DNA of 64,000 bases from positions 20,014 to 84,013 of the forward strand of contig JADMKA010000032.1 of NCBI GenBank assembly GCA_018780145.1, in the 5' to 3' direction. This DNA comes from Vitreoscilla sp. (GTDB lineage: Bacteria > Pseudomonadota > Gammaproteobacteria > Burkholderiales > Burkholderiaceae_C). The translations under genes were made by a program, and so were the position numbers. Below, in pieces: positions 38,013 to 47,034 of this stretch. A model generated the notes under the pieces. The model was not told where the DNA came from, did no database searches, and was given only the letters and a program-made list of their open reading frames with translations. Each line of letters begins with the position of its first letter. The stretch's first letter is position 1.

Positions 38013-38182
38013 CGCGCCTGGGCCACGGCCACCGGCAAGGGCCGCTGCACGGCCAGCTCGACCTCCGGGCCGAGCATCGCCATGCAGGCGCTGATCAGCA
38101 GCACCGAGGCCAACACCGAGGCACCCAGCACCAGCAATGGGGGCAGGCGTTCCGGGAACCGGTCGTGCAGGGGGTTTCGCAT
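38009..38182 (-). CDS. Small single-helix membrane protein (57 residues)
   Basis: The frame begins MRNPLHDRFPERLPPLLVLG, continues ASVLASVLLISACMAML as a transmembrane helix, and ends with a short Glu/Val-rich tail (PEVELAVQRPLPVAVAQAR). The N-terminal basic residues suggest an N-in topology. It is too short for most gene finders. It lies about 100 bases after the Ser/Thr kinase on the same strand. Codon use matches the neighbourhood (high third-position GC). No family recognised. Confidence 0.55.
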   Translation of the reverse strand: MRNPLHDRFPERLPPLLVLGASVLASVLLISACMAMLGPEVELAVQRPLPVAVAQAR

Positions 38183-38282
38183 GGCTTCAGGGCGGTTGGA
38201 TGGAGAGCGTCACGGCGGCTTCGGCGCGCCTTGACTTCACATACGCAAACGCCGGTTGGAACCGGACAGTAGCTCAGCACTG

Positions 38283-41270
38283 TTACAAAACCGTGGCACC
38301 CGCGAGCTGGTTCCAGGCGGGCACGCCCAGCACCCGGGCCTGGGCCGCCAGCGGCAACGCCACCGGGGCCTGGCCGCCGCAGCGCGCAGCGAGCCGGGCG
38401 GCCAGCACCGCCTCCGGGCCGCCGCCCAGGTCGCGCGCCAACACCGGGCCGGCGATGCGTGCCAGGCGGCAGACTTCGGCCGTCTGCCCCTGGGCCGCGC
38501 GGGCCTGCGCCAGCAGCGCCAGCAACTGGCCCCGCTCGATCGCCCCGATGCGCGTGGTGACCTCGTCGGTCAGCTCGTCCAGCCCGGCCTCGGCGGCGCT
38601 GGCTGCGGCTGCGGGCTGGCCGGCGAACAGCGCGGCGCGGGCGCGCCACAGCGCCAGGTTGGCGTGGGCCCGGGCCTGCACCGCGCGGTTGGATGGCGCG
38701 ACGTAGGCGTCCTCCATCGCCTGCCATTGGCTCAGCGCCTCCTGGGCGGGCTCCCACGCCCCCGGCGTGCCGGCCACCGACATCACCGCCAGGATGGCGT
38801 CTGCACGCTTCCAGGCCCGCTGCACACGCGGCATCCCGGCCACGGCCGCGGGCACCTGCCGGGCCTGCGCGAGCGCCTCGCGCGCAGCGCCCAGCTGACC
38901 CGATTCGGCCCGCACGCCGGCCAGTGCAGCCCACCACAGTGCGGCGGTGTCATTGGCCCCGTCGCGCCGTGCCAGCCCTTGCAGCGCGCGCTGCAGAGCG
39001 TGCTCGGCCTCGTCCCAGCGGCCCAGCCACAGACGCACGTCGGCCAGCTCGCGCTCCACCGAGTTGAGTGTGTAGGTGTCGGGCGGGGCGCCCGGGCGCG
39101 TCAGCGTGGCGCGCAGCGGCTCCAGCAGTGCCAGCGCCTGCAGCGGCTGGCCGGTCTCGCGGCGGGCACGGGCCACGCGCATGGCCGTCTGCACGGTGTC
39201 CAGATGGGCCTCGCCCAACCCCTCGCGGCTGCGCGCATGGGCCTCCTCGTAGAGCGCACGGGCGTTGCCCAGGTCGCCAAGTCGGCTCAGCACATCGGCC
39301 AGCTCGGCCTGCGGCTTGGTGAGGGCAAAGGCTGGCATGCCGGGTTCGGCACGCAAGGTGGCCAGGGCCTGTTCGTAGAGCGCCCGCGCCTCGGCCAGGC
39401 GGTTCTGGGCCAGCCAGCGCACCCGGGCCAGGCCGATCAGCGCGCGGCTCAGCGCCGCGCCTTCGCGGGGCTGGCCGTGCAGCAGCCCGATGGCCTCCTG
39501 GAAGGCGCGCTCGGCGGCGGCCGGGTCGCGGTCCTCGGTGAGCTGGCCGCGCACGATCGCGTAGCGGGCGCGCACGGCCTGCGCCCCGCGCGGCAGCGCG
39601 TCGACGATGGCGGCGGCCTGGTCCAGCTGTGCGGTGGCCGCCGGGATGTCGCGCGCGCTGAGCGCCATCGCGTGGCGCACCAAGGCATCGAAGTGCTCGG
39701 GCGAGCGTGGCCCGAATTGCCGCGCGGTGAAGGCCACCAGGTCGGCGGTGACGGCGGCCCGCCTGGCGCTGTCGTCGACATCGGCGTAGAGATCGGCCAG
39801 CGTGGCCAGCACGTCGCGCTGCACTTCGGGGTCGGCCACCGGCTGCGTGTGCAGGCGCTCGGCCGACATGTCCAGCAGCTCGCGCGCGCTCACCTGGCCG
39901 CCGCGCGCCGGGTTGGCGCTGAGCCAGGAAACCGGCTTGTACAGCGCCAGCAGGAAATCCCGCGTGGCCTGGGCACGCAGGGCTTCGCGCTCGGCCAGCT
40001 GCGTCTGCCGCAGCGACACGGCCGTGGTGGCCAGCAGCGCCGCGGTGAAGACCGCGCCAAGCGCCACGCCCACGCGGTGGCGGCGCACGAAGGCCGCCGC
40101 GCGGACGAGGCACGACTCGGGCCGGGCGCGCACCGGCAGGCCGTCCAGCCAGCGCTGCAGGTCCTCGCGCAGGGCGGCGGCGCTGGCGGTGCGCTCTGCG
40201 GGCACCTTGCGCAAGGCCGCCAGCACGACGGCGTCCAGCGCGCCGCGCAGCGTGGCGGCCAGGCGGCGCGGCGAAACACCTTGCGCCCGCGCCGCCTCGG
40301 GCGACACCCGGGTGCTGGGCCGGGCGGGCAAGGCCTCCAGCACCGCCGCCTCGAGCTGCGCTGCGCTGGCCCGGCGCAGCCGGTAGGGCCGCGCGCCGCA
40401 CAACAGCTCGTAGAGCACCACGCCCAGGGCGTGAACGTCGCTGGCGGTGGTGAGCGGCTCGCCGCGGATCTGCTCGGGGCTGGCGTAGTCGGGCGTCAGC
40501 GCACGGCCGCCGAGCTGCGTCAGCCCGGTGTCGTCGGTCTGCCCTTGCTCGGCGTCGAGCAGCTTGGCGATGCCGAAATCCAGCAGCTTCACCTGGCCGG
40601 AGGCGGTGACCAGGATGTTGGCGGGCTTGAGGTCGCGGTGCAGCACGAGGGCAGCGTGGGCATGGGCCACCGCGTCGAGCACCTGAAGAAAGAGCTGCAC
40701 GCGTTCGCGCGGGCCCAGGCTATGCGCATCGCACCAGGCGACGATGGGCTGCGCGCCGTCGACCAGCTCCATCGCCAGCCAGGGCCCGGTGTCGTCCACG
40801 CCGGCGTCGTAGAGGCGCGCGATGTGCGGGTGTTCGAGCCGGGCCAGGATGTCGCGCTCGCGCGCCAGGCGCTCGGCCAGATCACTGCGCCAGGGCAGGT
40901 GGCGTGGCAGCTTCAGGGCCACGTTGCGCTGGTAGGCGCCATCGGCCCGCTCGGCGCGCCAGACCAGCGCCATGCCGCCCTCGCCCAGCGGCGCCCGCAG
41001 GCGCCAGGGGCCGATGCGCAGGCCGTCGCGGAGCCCCCGGTCGGGCGGGAGCGCGCGATGCTCGCCGAGCGGGGGCAGGGCGGCCAGCGGGTCGCGCGAC
41101 GGTGCGGTGCCGTGGGCGGCGAGCAGGCGCTGCAGCTCGGCCGCCAGTGCCGGCTCGCGCTCGGCCAATGCGGCCAGCCAGCGCTGGCGCGCCGCGGGCG
41201 GCTGGTCCAGCGCCTCGTCGAGCAAGGCGCTGGTGCGTACCCACAGCGAGACTGGGCAGGGTGCGGCCAT
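38283..41270 (-). CDS. Membrane Ser/Thr protein kinase with periplasmic TPR-like domain
   Basis: Protein of 995 residues. A short helical N-terminus precedes a Hanks-type kinase domain: glycine loop LGEGGMALVWRAER (about 95), VALKLPRH lysine, catalytic loop VLHRDLKPANILV (about 208), VKLLDFGIAKLL (about 231) and the APE-like DYASPEQIRGEPL. One transmembrane helix (about 400-420, VGVALGAVFTAALLATTAV) separates it from some 570 residues of Ala/Leu/Arg-rich TPR-like repeats. It begins six bases after an ECF sigma gene, the well-known sigma-kinase pairing of Burkholderiales and planctomycetes. The kinase may sense an envelope signal and phosphorylate the sigma factor; this is inferred. Confidence 0.9.
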   Translation of the reverse strand: MAAPCPVSLWVRTSALLDEALDQPPAARQRWLAALAEREPALAAELQRLLAAHGTAPSRDPLAALPPLGEHRALPPDRGLRDGLRIGPWRLRAPLGEGGMALVWRAERADGAYQRNVALKLPRHLPWRSDLAERLARERDILARLEHPHIARLYDAGVDDTGPWLAMELVDGAQPIVAWCDAHSLGPRERVQLFLQVLDAVAHAHAALVLHRDLKPANILVTASGQVKLLDFGIAKLLDAEQGQTDDTGLTQLGGRALTPDYASPEQIRGEPLTTASDVHALGVVLYELLCGARPYRLRRASAAQLEAAVLEALPARPSTRVSPEAARAQGVSPRRLAATLRGALDAVVLAALRKVPAERTASAAALREDLQRWLDGLPVRARPESCLVRAAAFVRRHRVGVALGAVFTAALLATTAVSLRQTQLAEREALRAQATRDFLLALYKPVSWLSANPARGGQVSARELLDMSAERLHTQPVADPEVQRDVLATLADLYADVDDSARRAAVTADLVAFTARQFGPRSPEHFDALVRHAMALSARDIPAATAQLDQAAAIVDALPRGAQAVRARYAIVRGQLTEDRDPAAAERAFQEAIGLLHGQPREGAALSRALIGLARVRWLAQNRLAEARALYEQALATLRAEPGMPAFALTKPQAELADVLSRLGDLGNARALYEEAHARSREGLGEAHLDTVQTAMRVARARRETGQPLQALALLEPLRATLTRPGAPPDTYTLNSVERELADVRLWLGRWDEAEHALQRALQGLARRDGANDTAALWWAALAGVRAESGQLGAAREALAQARQVPAAVAGMPRVQRAWKRADAILAVMSVAGTPGAWEPAQEALSQWQAMEDAYVAPSNRAVQARAHANLALWRARAALFAGQPAAAASAAEAGLDELTDEVTTRIGAIERGQLLALLAQARAAQGQTAEVCRLARIAGPVLARDLGGGPEAVLAARLAARCGGQAPVALPLAAQARVLGVPAWNQLAGATVL

Positions 41271-41276
41271 CCCGAG

Positions 41277-41846
41277 TCAATCCGCCAGGCTGGCCAGCAG
41301 AAAGGCGCGGGCCTTGTCCCACTGCCGGCGCACCGTGCGCTCGCAGGCTCCTGTCAGCTCGGCGATCTCGGCCTGGCTGTAGCCGGCGAAGTACTGCATC
41401 TCGACCACCCGGGCCAGTGCCGGGTCCAGCGCCTGCAGCTCCTCCAGGGCATCGTGGATGCGCAGCAGCGTGTCGTCGGCCGCCTGGGCCGGGTGCTCGT
41501 GCACGAGCAGGTCGTGCAGCGGCAGGTGCGGCGCCCCGCCACCGCGCCGCTCGGCGCGGTGCTCGCGTGCCAGGTCGACGACCACGTGCCGCATCACCGT
41601 GGCCGCGTAGGTGAAGAAGTGCTTGCGGCCTTCCAGCGGCCGGTGGCGCGCGCGGGTGAAGCGCAGGAAGCTCTCGTGGACCAGCTCGGTGGTGCCCAGC
41701 AGCGGCGACGCGCCGCCGGTGAACAGGCGTGCGTGCGCAATCCGCCGCAGCTCGGGGTAGAGCTGGGTGAACAATTGGTCCACCGCGCCGGGCTCGCCGG
41801 CGGCAGCTTGGTGGATCCATTCGGTCAGGGGCAGGTCTTCGGTCAC
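41277..41846 (-). CDS. ECF-type RNA polymerase sigma factor
   Basis: Protein of 189 residues. Region 2 is seen as AVDQLFTQLYPELRRIAHAR and FLRFTRARHRPLEGRKHFFTYAATVMRHVVVDLARE. Region 4 is seen as LDPALARVVEMQYFAGYSQAEIAELTGACERTVRRQWDKARAFL. It resembles the ECF subgroup usually annotated as TIGR02999-type, which lies beside Ser/Thr kinases and lacks an obvious anti-sigma gene. The GTG at 41846 has AGGGAAG upstream and is preferred over the ATG at 41873. It is co-directional with the kinase, with six bases between. Confidence 0.9.
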   Translation of the reverse strand: MTEDLPLTEWIHQAAAGEPGAVDQLFTQLYPELRRIAHARLFTGGASPLLGTTELVHESFLRFTRARHRPLEGRKHFFTYAATVMRHVVVDLAREHRAERRGGGAPHLPLHDLLVHEHPAQAADDTLLRIHDALEELQALDPALARVVEMQYFAGYSQAEIAELTGACERTVRRQWDKARAFLLASLAD

Positions 41847-41885
41847 GTGGCTTCCCTCGTTCGGGCCACGCATCGTGCCCGCGGC

Positions 41886-41916
41886 TTGCCGCCGTGACGC
41901 ACCGCTTCCCTAGAAT
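41886..41916 (+). promoter_or_regulatory. Putative pyrF promoter, leaderless type
   Basis: TTGCCG (41886-41891) and TAGAAT (41911-41916) are 19 bases apart. A start seven bases after the -10 would coincide with the ATG at 41923. No ribosome binding site is present before that ATG. The spacing is longer than optimal, so confidence is modest. Confidence 0.45.
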
Positions 41917-41922
41917 GCAGGC

Positions 41923-42753
41923 ATGCGCTTCCCTAACTTGTTGGCCCAGGCGACGCTGCGCCACCGCTCGTTGCTGTGCGTGGGCCTGGATCCGGACCCC
42001 GCCCGCTTTCCCGCCGGCTGGCAGGGTGACCCGGCCCGCATCTTCGATTTCTGCGCCCGCATCGTCGACGCCACCAAGGACCTGGTGTGCGCCTTCAAGC
42101 CGCAGATCGCCTACTTCGCCGCCCACCGGGCCGAAGACCAGCTCGAGCGGCTGATGGCCTACATCCGCCGGGTGGCCCCCGAGGTGCCGGTGATCCTGGA
42201 CGCCAAGCGCGGTGACATCGGATCGACCGCCGAGCAATACGCCCGCGAGGCGTTCGAGCGTTACCAGGCAGATGCACTGACGCTGTCGCCCTTCATGGGC
42301 TTCGATTCGATCGAGCCCTACCTGAAGTACGACGGCAAGGGCCTGATCCTGCTGTGCCGCACCTCCAACCCCGGTGGCAGCGACCTGCAGGCCCAGCCGC
42401 TGGCCAATGGCGACCGCCTCTACGAACACGTGGCCCGGCTGGCCGCCGGTGCCTGGAACCGCGACGGCCGCCTGGGCCTGGTGGTGGGCGCCACCTTCCC
42501 GGCCGAACTGGCCCGCGTGCGCGAACTGGCGCCGACGCTGCCGCTGCTGATCCCGGGGGTCGGCGCGCAAGGCGGCGACGCCGCCGCCACGGTGCGTGCC
42601 GCCTGGCGGGCCGACGCGCCGATCATCGTCAATTCTTCGCGGGCCGTGCTGTACGCCGGAAGCGGCGAGGATTTCGCGAGCCGTGCACGCGCGGTGACCG
42701 AAGCCACTCGGCGCGAGCTGGAGGCCGCTAGGTGCGGCCCGGCGCTCGGCTGA
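41923..42753 (+). CDS. pyrF: Orotidine 5'-phosphate decarboxylase
   Basis: Converts OMP to UMP, last step of de novo pyrimidine synthesis. The protein has 276 residues, the type-2 (longer) PyrF seen in many beta-proteobacteria, mycobacteria and Myxococcus. The catalytic stretch [19 protein letters not shown] lies at about 88-106. [16 protein letters not shown] residues occur near the start ([18 protein letters not shown]), and [12 protein letters not shown] near 205 is the phosphate-binding loop. The last codons (CGPALG-stop) are read from a fragment of the palindromic repeat found elsewhere in the window, so the C-terminus may be recent. Confidence 0.95.
   Translation: MRFPNLLAQATLRHRSLLCVGLDPDPARFPAGWQGDPARIFDFCARIVDATKDLVCAFKPQIAYFAAHRAEDQLERLMAYIRRVAPEVPVILDAKRGDIGSTAEQYAREAFERYQADALTLSPFMGFDSIEPYLKYDGKGLILLCRTSNPGGSDLQAQPLANGDRLYEHVARLAAGAWNRDGRLGLVVGATFPAELARVRELAPTLPLLIPGVGAQGGDAAATVRAAWRADAPIIVNSSRAVLYAGSGEDFASRARAVTEATRRELEAARCGPALG
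42735..42753. repeat. Fragment of the palindromic repeat at the pyrF stop
   Basis: CGGCCCGGCGCTCGGCTGA is identical to part of 37976-37994 next to copy 2. Here it supplies the last codons and stop of pyrF. The rest of the element is missing. Confidence 0.6.
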
Positions 42754-42850
42754 GAGCGCGGCGTTACATTCCGACGGAAACCCGGGCTACAAGCCGCGGG
42801 GTTTCGGGCGACACTGTGGGCTGGCACGGCTCTTTCAGGCGACGCTCGCA

Positions 42851-45739
42851 GTGGCTGGCACCGAACCTCAAGCGCACAACGGGTTGACCGCTCACTGGCG
42901 CTGGGGCCTGCGCGCGGTGCTGGCCGCCGCCTGTGTGGCGGCCTTGGCCATGGTGCTGCCGCCGGCCTGGCCCCCCTTGGCGCACGCCGCCGTGATCGCC
43001 CTGGCCACCGTGCTGGCCATCGCGCTGATCGCCGTCCCGCTGTGGCGCGCACTGGCGCGGCGGCATAACGAGTCCGCGGCGGTGCATGGCCAGGTGGCTC
43101 AGTTGCTGGGCCTCGCGGCCCACGCCCACATCGAGCTCGACCCGTCCGGCCGGGTGCTTCGCACCTCGGCGCGTGCCGGCATGTCGCTGTTCGGCTCCTC
43201 GCCTCCGCAGCCGGGCCATGCGATCTGGGATTTGCCGCAGGTACGCCTGGAGCCCGAAGACCTGACCCGCCTGCGCCAGGCCGTCATTGCGAAGTCGGCG
43301 TGGCCCGAGCTGAGCCTGGCCTGGCACGACAGCCAGGGCGGCCGGCGCCATCTCAGCCTGTGCGGGCTGCCGCGGCGTGACGCCACCGGGCGGGTCGTCG
43401 GCCACTGGGCCCTGCTGCGCGACCGCGACGCCGAAGTCCATGCCCGCGATGCCCAGCGTGCCGTCGAGACCCGGTTTCACGAGCTGTTCCGCCGCATCCC
43501 GTCGCCACTGGTGCTGCACCGCCAGGGCCATGTGCTCGACGCCAACCCGGCGGCCGTGGCGCTGTTCGGTTTCGACGACCTGCATTCGATGCTGGGCACC
43601 AGCCTGCTGACCTCCTATGCCGAGGGCGAGGACCGCGAGCGGGCCCAGGCCCGGCTGGACCTGGTGGACGCCATGCCGTTGGGGCAGACGCTGCCGGCTC
43701 ACGAGTACAAGCTGGCGCCGCGCCGCGGCGGGGCGCTGGTGGTACAGGTCAGCAGTGCCCCGGTGGAGGTGGAGGACGGCCGCGCCATCCTGTCCATCTA
43801 CACCGACGAGACCGAGCGCCGGCAGGCCGAAGAGGCGGTGATGCGCTCAGAGGCCTTGCTGTCGCATCTGGTGTCGACCAGCCCGGACGCCATCACCCTG
43901 ACCGAGATGGCCACCGGGCGCTACGCGATGGTCAACCCGAGCTTCGTGCGCATCACCGGCTTCGAGGCCGAGGAGGTGATCGGCCGGACTTCGACCGACA
44001 TCGGCATCTGGGTCAACGAGGAAGAGCGCCGCACCCTGGTGCGTGCGATCCGCGAGCAAGGCAGCGCGCAGAACCTGCCGGCCACCTTCCGGGCCCGCGA
44101 CGGCCGCAAGGTGCTGATGCTGATGTCGGCGGCGCGCTTCGACATGGATGGCCGCGCCTACCTGGTGATCGCCTCGCGCGACGTGACCGCCAACGAACAG
44201 TCCCGGCTCGAACGTCAGGCGATCCTGGACAACGCCTTGATGGGCATCGCGCTCACCCGCGACCAGCATTTCGTGCTGGTGAACCCGCGCTTCGAGTCGA
44301 TGTTCGGCTGGCCGCCGGGCCTGATGGTGGGCCAGCATGGCAGCGTGGTCTGGCCCTCGGTGGCGGCGCACCAGGCGGTGGGCAGGGATCTGGGCCCCGC
44401 GCTCTCGCGCGGCGAGCAGATCGAGGTCGAGCGGCCGATGATGCGGCGCGACGGCTCGGTCTTCATGTGCCGCATCCTGGCCAAGGCCCTGTCGCCCACC
44501 GAGCCGGGCCGCGGAGGCACCTTGTGGCTGCTGGAGGACATCACCGACAGGCGCCAGGTCGAGCAGGCCCTGGCCAGGGCACGCGACGACGCCGAGGCCG
44601 CCAGCCGCGCCAAGAGTGCCTTCCTGGCGAACACCAGCCACGAGATCCGCACGCCGCTGAATGCCCTGCTGGGCCTGGCCCGCCTCGCCCGCCAGCCGGG
44701 CGTGGATGAGTCGCGCCGGCGCCAGTACATCGAGCAGATCAGCGACAGCGCCGAGACGCTGTCGGGCATCCTCTCCGACATCCTCGACCTGTCCAAGATC
44801 GAGGCCGGCAAGATGCACCTGGACAGCATGCCGTTCGACCTTCGGGCGCTGTTGGCAACGCTGCACCAGGCCTATGGTTCGCTGGCCGACACCAAGGGCC
44901 TGGACATGAGCCTGGTCATCGACGAGGGGCTGCCGGCCGTCGTCGTCGGCGACCCGGTCCGGCTGCGGCAGATCCTGAGCAACTACCTCAACAACGCACT
45001 GAAGTTCACCGACAGCGGCAGCCTGCGGCTGTCGGTTCACGAGACCTGCGCGCACCAGGTGCGCTTCGAGGTGATCGATACCGGGCCAGGCATCGACGAC
45101 GAGCAGCAGGGCCTGCTCTTTCGCCCCTTCAGCCAGGCCGACGTGTCGACCACGCGGCGCGTGGGGGGCACCGGCCTCGGCTTGTCGATCTGCCGCCAGC
45201 TCGCCGAGCTGATGGGCGGCCAGGTCGGGGTGGTGAGCCTGCCCGGCCAGGGCAGCTGTTTCTGGGCCGAGGTGCCGTTGCCGCCTGGCGAGATCGATGC
45301 CCTTGACAGTGGCTCCAGCGGCTTTGGCATCGACCCGATCGCCGGCACGCGGGTGCTGCTGGTCGAGGACAACGCGGTCAACATGATGATCGCCGTGGCG
45401 CTGCTGGAGCAGTGGGGCGTGGAGGTGTCCCAGGCCGGCGACGGCCTTCAGGCCATCGAGGCCGTTCGCATGGCCCATGCCACCGGCCGGCCGATCGACC
45501 TGGTGCTGATGGACGTGCAGATGCCCGGCATGAGCGGCCACGAGGCCGCCCGCATCCTGCGGCGCACCTATTCGCCGCGGGACCTGCCCATCGTCGCGCT
45601 GACCGCCGCGGCGTTGGTCTCCGAGCGTGACCAGGCCCTGGCCGCCGGCATGAACGACTTCCTCACCAAGCCCATCGACTCGGGCCGACTGCGCAACACC
45701 CTGGCGCGCACGCTGCGGGCCCGCGACGAACTCGTCTGA
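42851..45739 (+). CDS. Hybrid sensor histidine kinase with four PAS-like domains
   Basis: Protein of 962 residues starting at a GTG. Two transmembrane helices (about 18-68) precede four PAS-like segments: around 80-195, 205-330 (LVLHRQGHVLDANPAAVALFGFDD), 335-450 (YAMVNPSFVRITGFEAEEVIGR) and 455-575 (FVLVNPRFESMFGWPPG). The HisKA domain has AFLANTSHEIRTPLNALLGL with His near 594. The ATPase domain has ILSNYLNNALKF, DTGPGIDDEQQ and GGTGLGLSICRQLAELMGG. The receiver has VLLVEDNAVN and the phospho-acceptor Asp near 885 in VLMDVQMPGMSG. No response regulator or output gene is adjacent, so its target is elsewhere. The 97 bases before it contain a GAAACCC...GGGTTTC hairpin, perhaps the pyrF terminator. 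Confidence 0.93.
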   Translation: MAGTEPQAHNGLTAHWRWGLRAVLAAACVAALAMVLPPAWPPLAHAAVIALATVLAIALIAVPLWRALARRHNESAAVHGQVAQLLGLAAHAHIELDPSGRVLRTSARAGMSLFGSSPPQPGHAIWDLPQVRLEPEDLTRLRQAVIAKSAWPELSLAWHDSQGGRRHLSLCGLPRRDATGRVVGHWALLRDRDAEVHARDAQRAVETRFHELFRRIPSPLVLHRQGHVLDANPAAVALFGFDDLHSMLGTSLLTSYAEGEDRERAQARLDLVDAMPLGQTLPAHEYKLAPRRGGALVVQVSSAPVEVEDGRAILSIYTDETERRQAEEAVMRSEALLSHLVSTSPDAITLTEMATGRYAMVNPSFVRITGFEAEEVIGRTSTDIGIWVNEEERRTLVRAIREQGSAQNLPATFRARDGRKVLMLMSAARFDMDGRAYLVIASRDVTANEQSRLERQAILDNALMGIALTRDQHFVLVNPRFESMFGWPPGLMVGQHGSVVWPSVAAHQAVGRDLGPALSRGEQIEVERPMMRRDGSVFMCRILAKALSPTEPGRGGTLWLLEDITDRRQVEQALARARDDAEAASRAKSAFLANTSHEIRTPLNALLGLARLARQPGVDESRRRQYIEQISDSAETLSGILSDILDLSKIEAGKMHLDSMPFDLRALLATLHQAYGSLADTKGLDMSLVIDEGLPAVVVGDPVRLRQILSNYLNNALKFTDSGSLRLSVHETCAHQVRFEVIDTGPGIDDEQQGLLFRPFSQADVSTTRRVGGTGLGLSICRQLAELMGGQVGVVSLPGQGSCFWAEVPLPPGEIDALDSGSSGFGIDPIAGTRVLLVEDNAVNMMIAVALLEQWGVEVSQAGDGLQAIEAVRMAHATGRPIDLVLMDVQMPGMSGHEAARILRRTYSPRDLPIVALTAAALVSERDQALAAGMNDFLTKPIDSGRLRNTLARTLRARDELV

Positions 45740-45761
45740 TGTGAGAACGTTCCACGCGGCC

Positions 45762-45836
45762 AGCGCCGGGCCGCTCCCAAGCGGCCGCGTGACCCTCTCG
45801 GAGGGTGGGGCCGGTACACCGGCACCGGGTGCCCCA
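45762..45836. repeat. GC-rich palindromic intergenic repeat, copy 3
   Basis: Same element as 2508-2582, with AGCGCCGGGCCGCTCCCAAG, GGGTGGGGCCGGTAC and CGGCACCGGGTGCCCCA conserved and a different central hairpin (GACCCTCTCGGAGGGT). The GTGCCCCA end is two bases from the fructokinase stop codon. Again it lies between convergent genes. Confidence 0.78.
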
Positions 45837-45838
45837 TT

Positions 45839-46768
45839 TCAGGGCAGCTCGCTGCGCCGGGGCAGATCCGCGCCGCGCCGCCCACAGGTGATGGCGGCGG
45901 CGCGCGCCGCGAAGCCCAGCACCTCGGCCCAGAACTCGTGGGGGAGCATGTGCAGGGCGTCCGGGCTGAGCGCGTCGCGCTCGGCCAGCGCGGTGAGCAT
46001 CGCGGCCTGGAAGGTGTCGCCCGCGCCCACCGTGTCCACCACCGTGGTCTTCACTGGAGCGATGGCCAAGCCTGCGCCAGTCCCGACGTAGGCCCGGGCG
46101 CCCTCGCCGCCATGGGTGACCACCACCGCCGCCACGCCGGCGGCGCGCCAGCGATCCGCCAGCTCGGCATGCGGCACCCCCGGGTACAGGCGTTGCAAGT
46201 CCTCGTCACTCACCTTCAGCAGGTGGGTGCGGGCGGACATCCAGTCCAGCGTGTCGCGCCAGCGGGCCAGATCAGGCTCGACGTTGGCCCGCACATTGGG
46301 GTCGTAGGCGACCACGCAGCGGTGGTGTTCGCGCTCGGCGATGGCCCGCTGCGCGCTGGCGACCGGCTCGACCACCATCGCGTAGGAGCCGAAGTGGATG
46401 GCGCGGGTCTCGGCCGGCAGGCTGTCGAGCGCGTTCTCGGTGACCAGCCGGTCGGCGCAACCATCGCCATAGAAGCTGTAGGAGGGCACCCCCTGCGCGT
46501 CCAGGCCGACCAGGCTCAGCGTGGTGGGCGCGTCGGTCAGTTGCACACAGCCGGTGCCGATGCCTTCGGCCCGCAGCGCGGCCATCAGGCGCTCGCCGAG
46601 GAAGCCGCGCGAGACGCCGCCCAGAAAGCTCACCGGTTGCTGCAGGCGGGCCAGGCCGAGCGCCACGTTGAACGGCGAGCCGCCGATGCGGGCGTCCAGC
46701 GCCATGCCGGTGGGCGTGTCGCCGGCCGCGAACACATCGAACAGGGCTTCGCCACAAACGACAAACAT
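45839..46768 (-). CDS. Fructokinase (PfkB family)
   Basis: Protein of 309 residues. It begins MFVVCGEALFDVFAAGD and has the PfkB N-terminal signature IGGSPFNVALGLARLQQPVSFLG. The C-terminal motif KTTVVDTVGAGDTFQAAML contains the catalytic Asp of GAGD. The length and the opening CGEALFD are like bacterial fructokinases that make fructose 6-phosphate with ATP. It is divergent from the fructose-type ABC transporter, which supports that substrate. GGAGAA precedes the ATG. It likely shares control by the ROK repressor through the dyad at 46886-46902. Confidence 0.88.
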   Translation of the reverse strand: MFVVCGEALFDVFAAGDTPTGMALDARIGGSPFNVALGLARLQQPVSFLGGVSRGFLGERLMAALRAEGIGTGCVQLTDAPTTLSLVGLDAQGVPSYSFYGDGCADRLVTENALDSLPAETRAIHFGSYAMVVEPVASAQRAIAEREHHRCVVAYDPNVRANVEPDLARWRDTLDWMSARTHLLKVSDEDLQRLYPGVPHAELADRWRAAGVAAVVVTHGGEGARAYVGTGAGLAIAPVKTTVVDTVGAGDTFQAAMLTALAERDALSPDALHMLPHEFWAEVLGFAARAAAITCGRRGADLPRRSELP

Positions 46769-46885
46769 GGGGTTCTCCAGGGCTTCAGGGTGATGTGCAG
46801 GGGTGGCTGGCGGGGCGCCGCTCGAGCCGTACAGCGACCGAAGCATGCCGCGGTTCAGGAGCCTCCCGGGTTGGGGTTTTCCATT

Positions 46886-46902
46886 AATCAATCCACTTGA
46901 TT
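46886..46902. promoter_or_regulatory. Operator-like dyad between divergent sugar genes
   Basis: AATCAATCCACTTGATT is a perfect 6-bp inverted repeat around a five-base spacer, embedded in an AT-rich island (46881-46910) unusual for this genome. It lies 118 bases upstream of the fructokinase and 133 bases upstream of the binding-protein gene. ROK-family repressors bind AT-rich dyads of this kind. The rest of the 266-base spacer shows no gene. Confidence 0.6.
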
Positions 46903-47034
46903 TATTAACTTCAGGCTCGCACAATCCGTCCCGTGCCAGCCCGAAATGCGGCGCAGCCCGCCCGAACCAGGCTGCGACCCAAAGCAAATCGGTTAGCGCT
47001 CGCTTTCAATCCAGCCCCACCCAGGAGACATCGA

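Noticed and set aside
38256..41897. Long plus-strand frame (1,213 codons) opposite the Ser/Thr kinase
   Set aside because: Low-complexity Gly/Gln/Arg/His composition and no domains; the minus-strand kinase explains the DNA fully.
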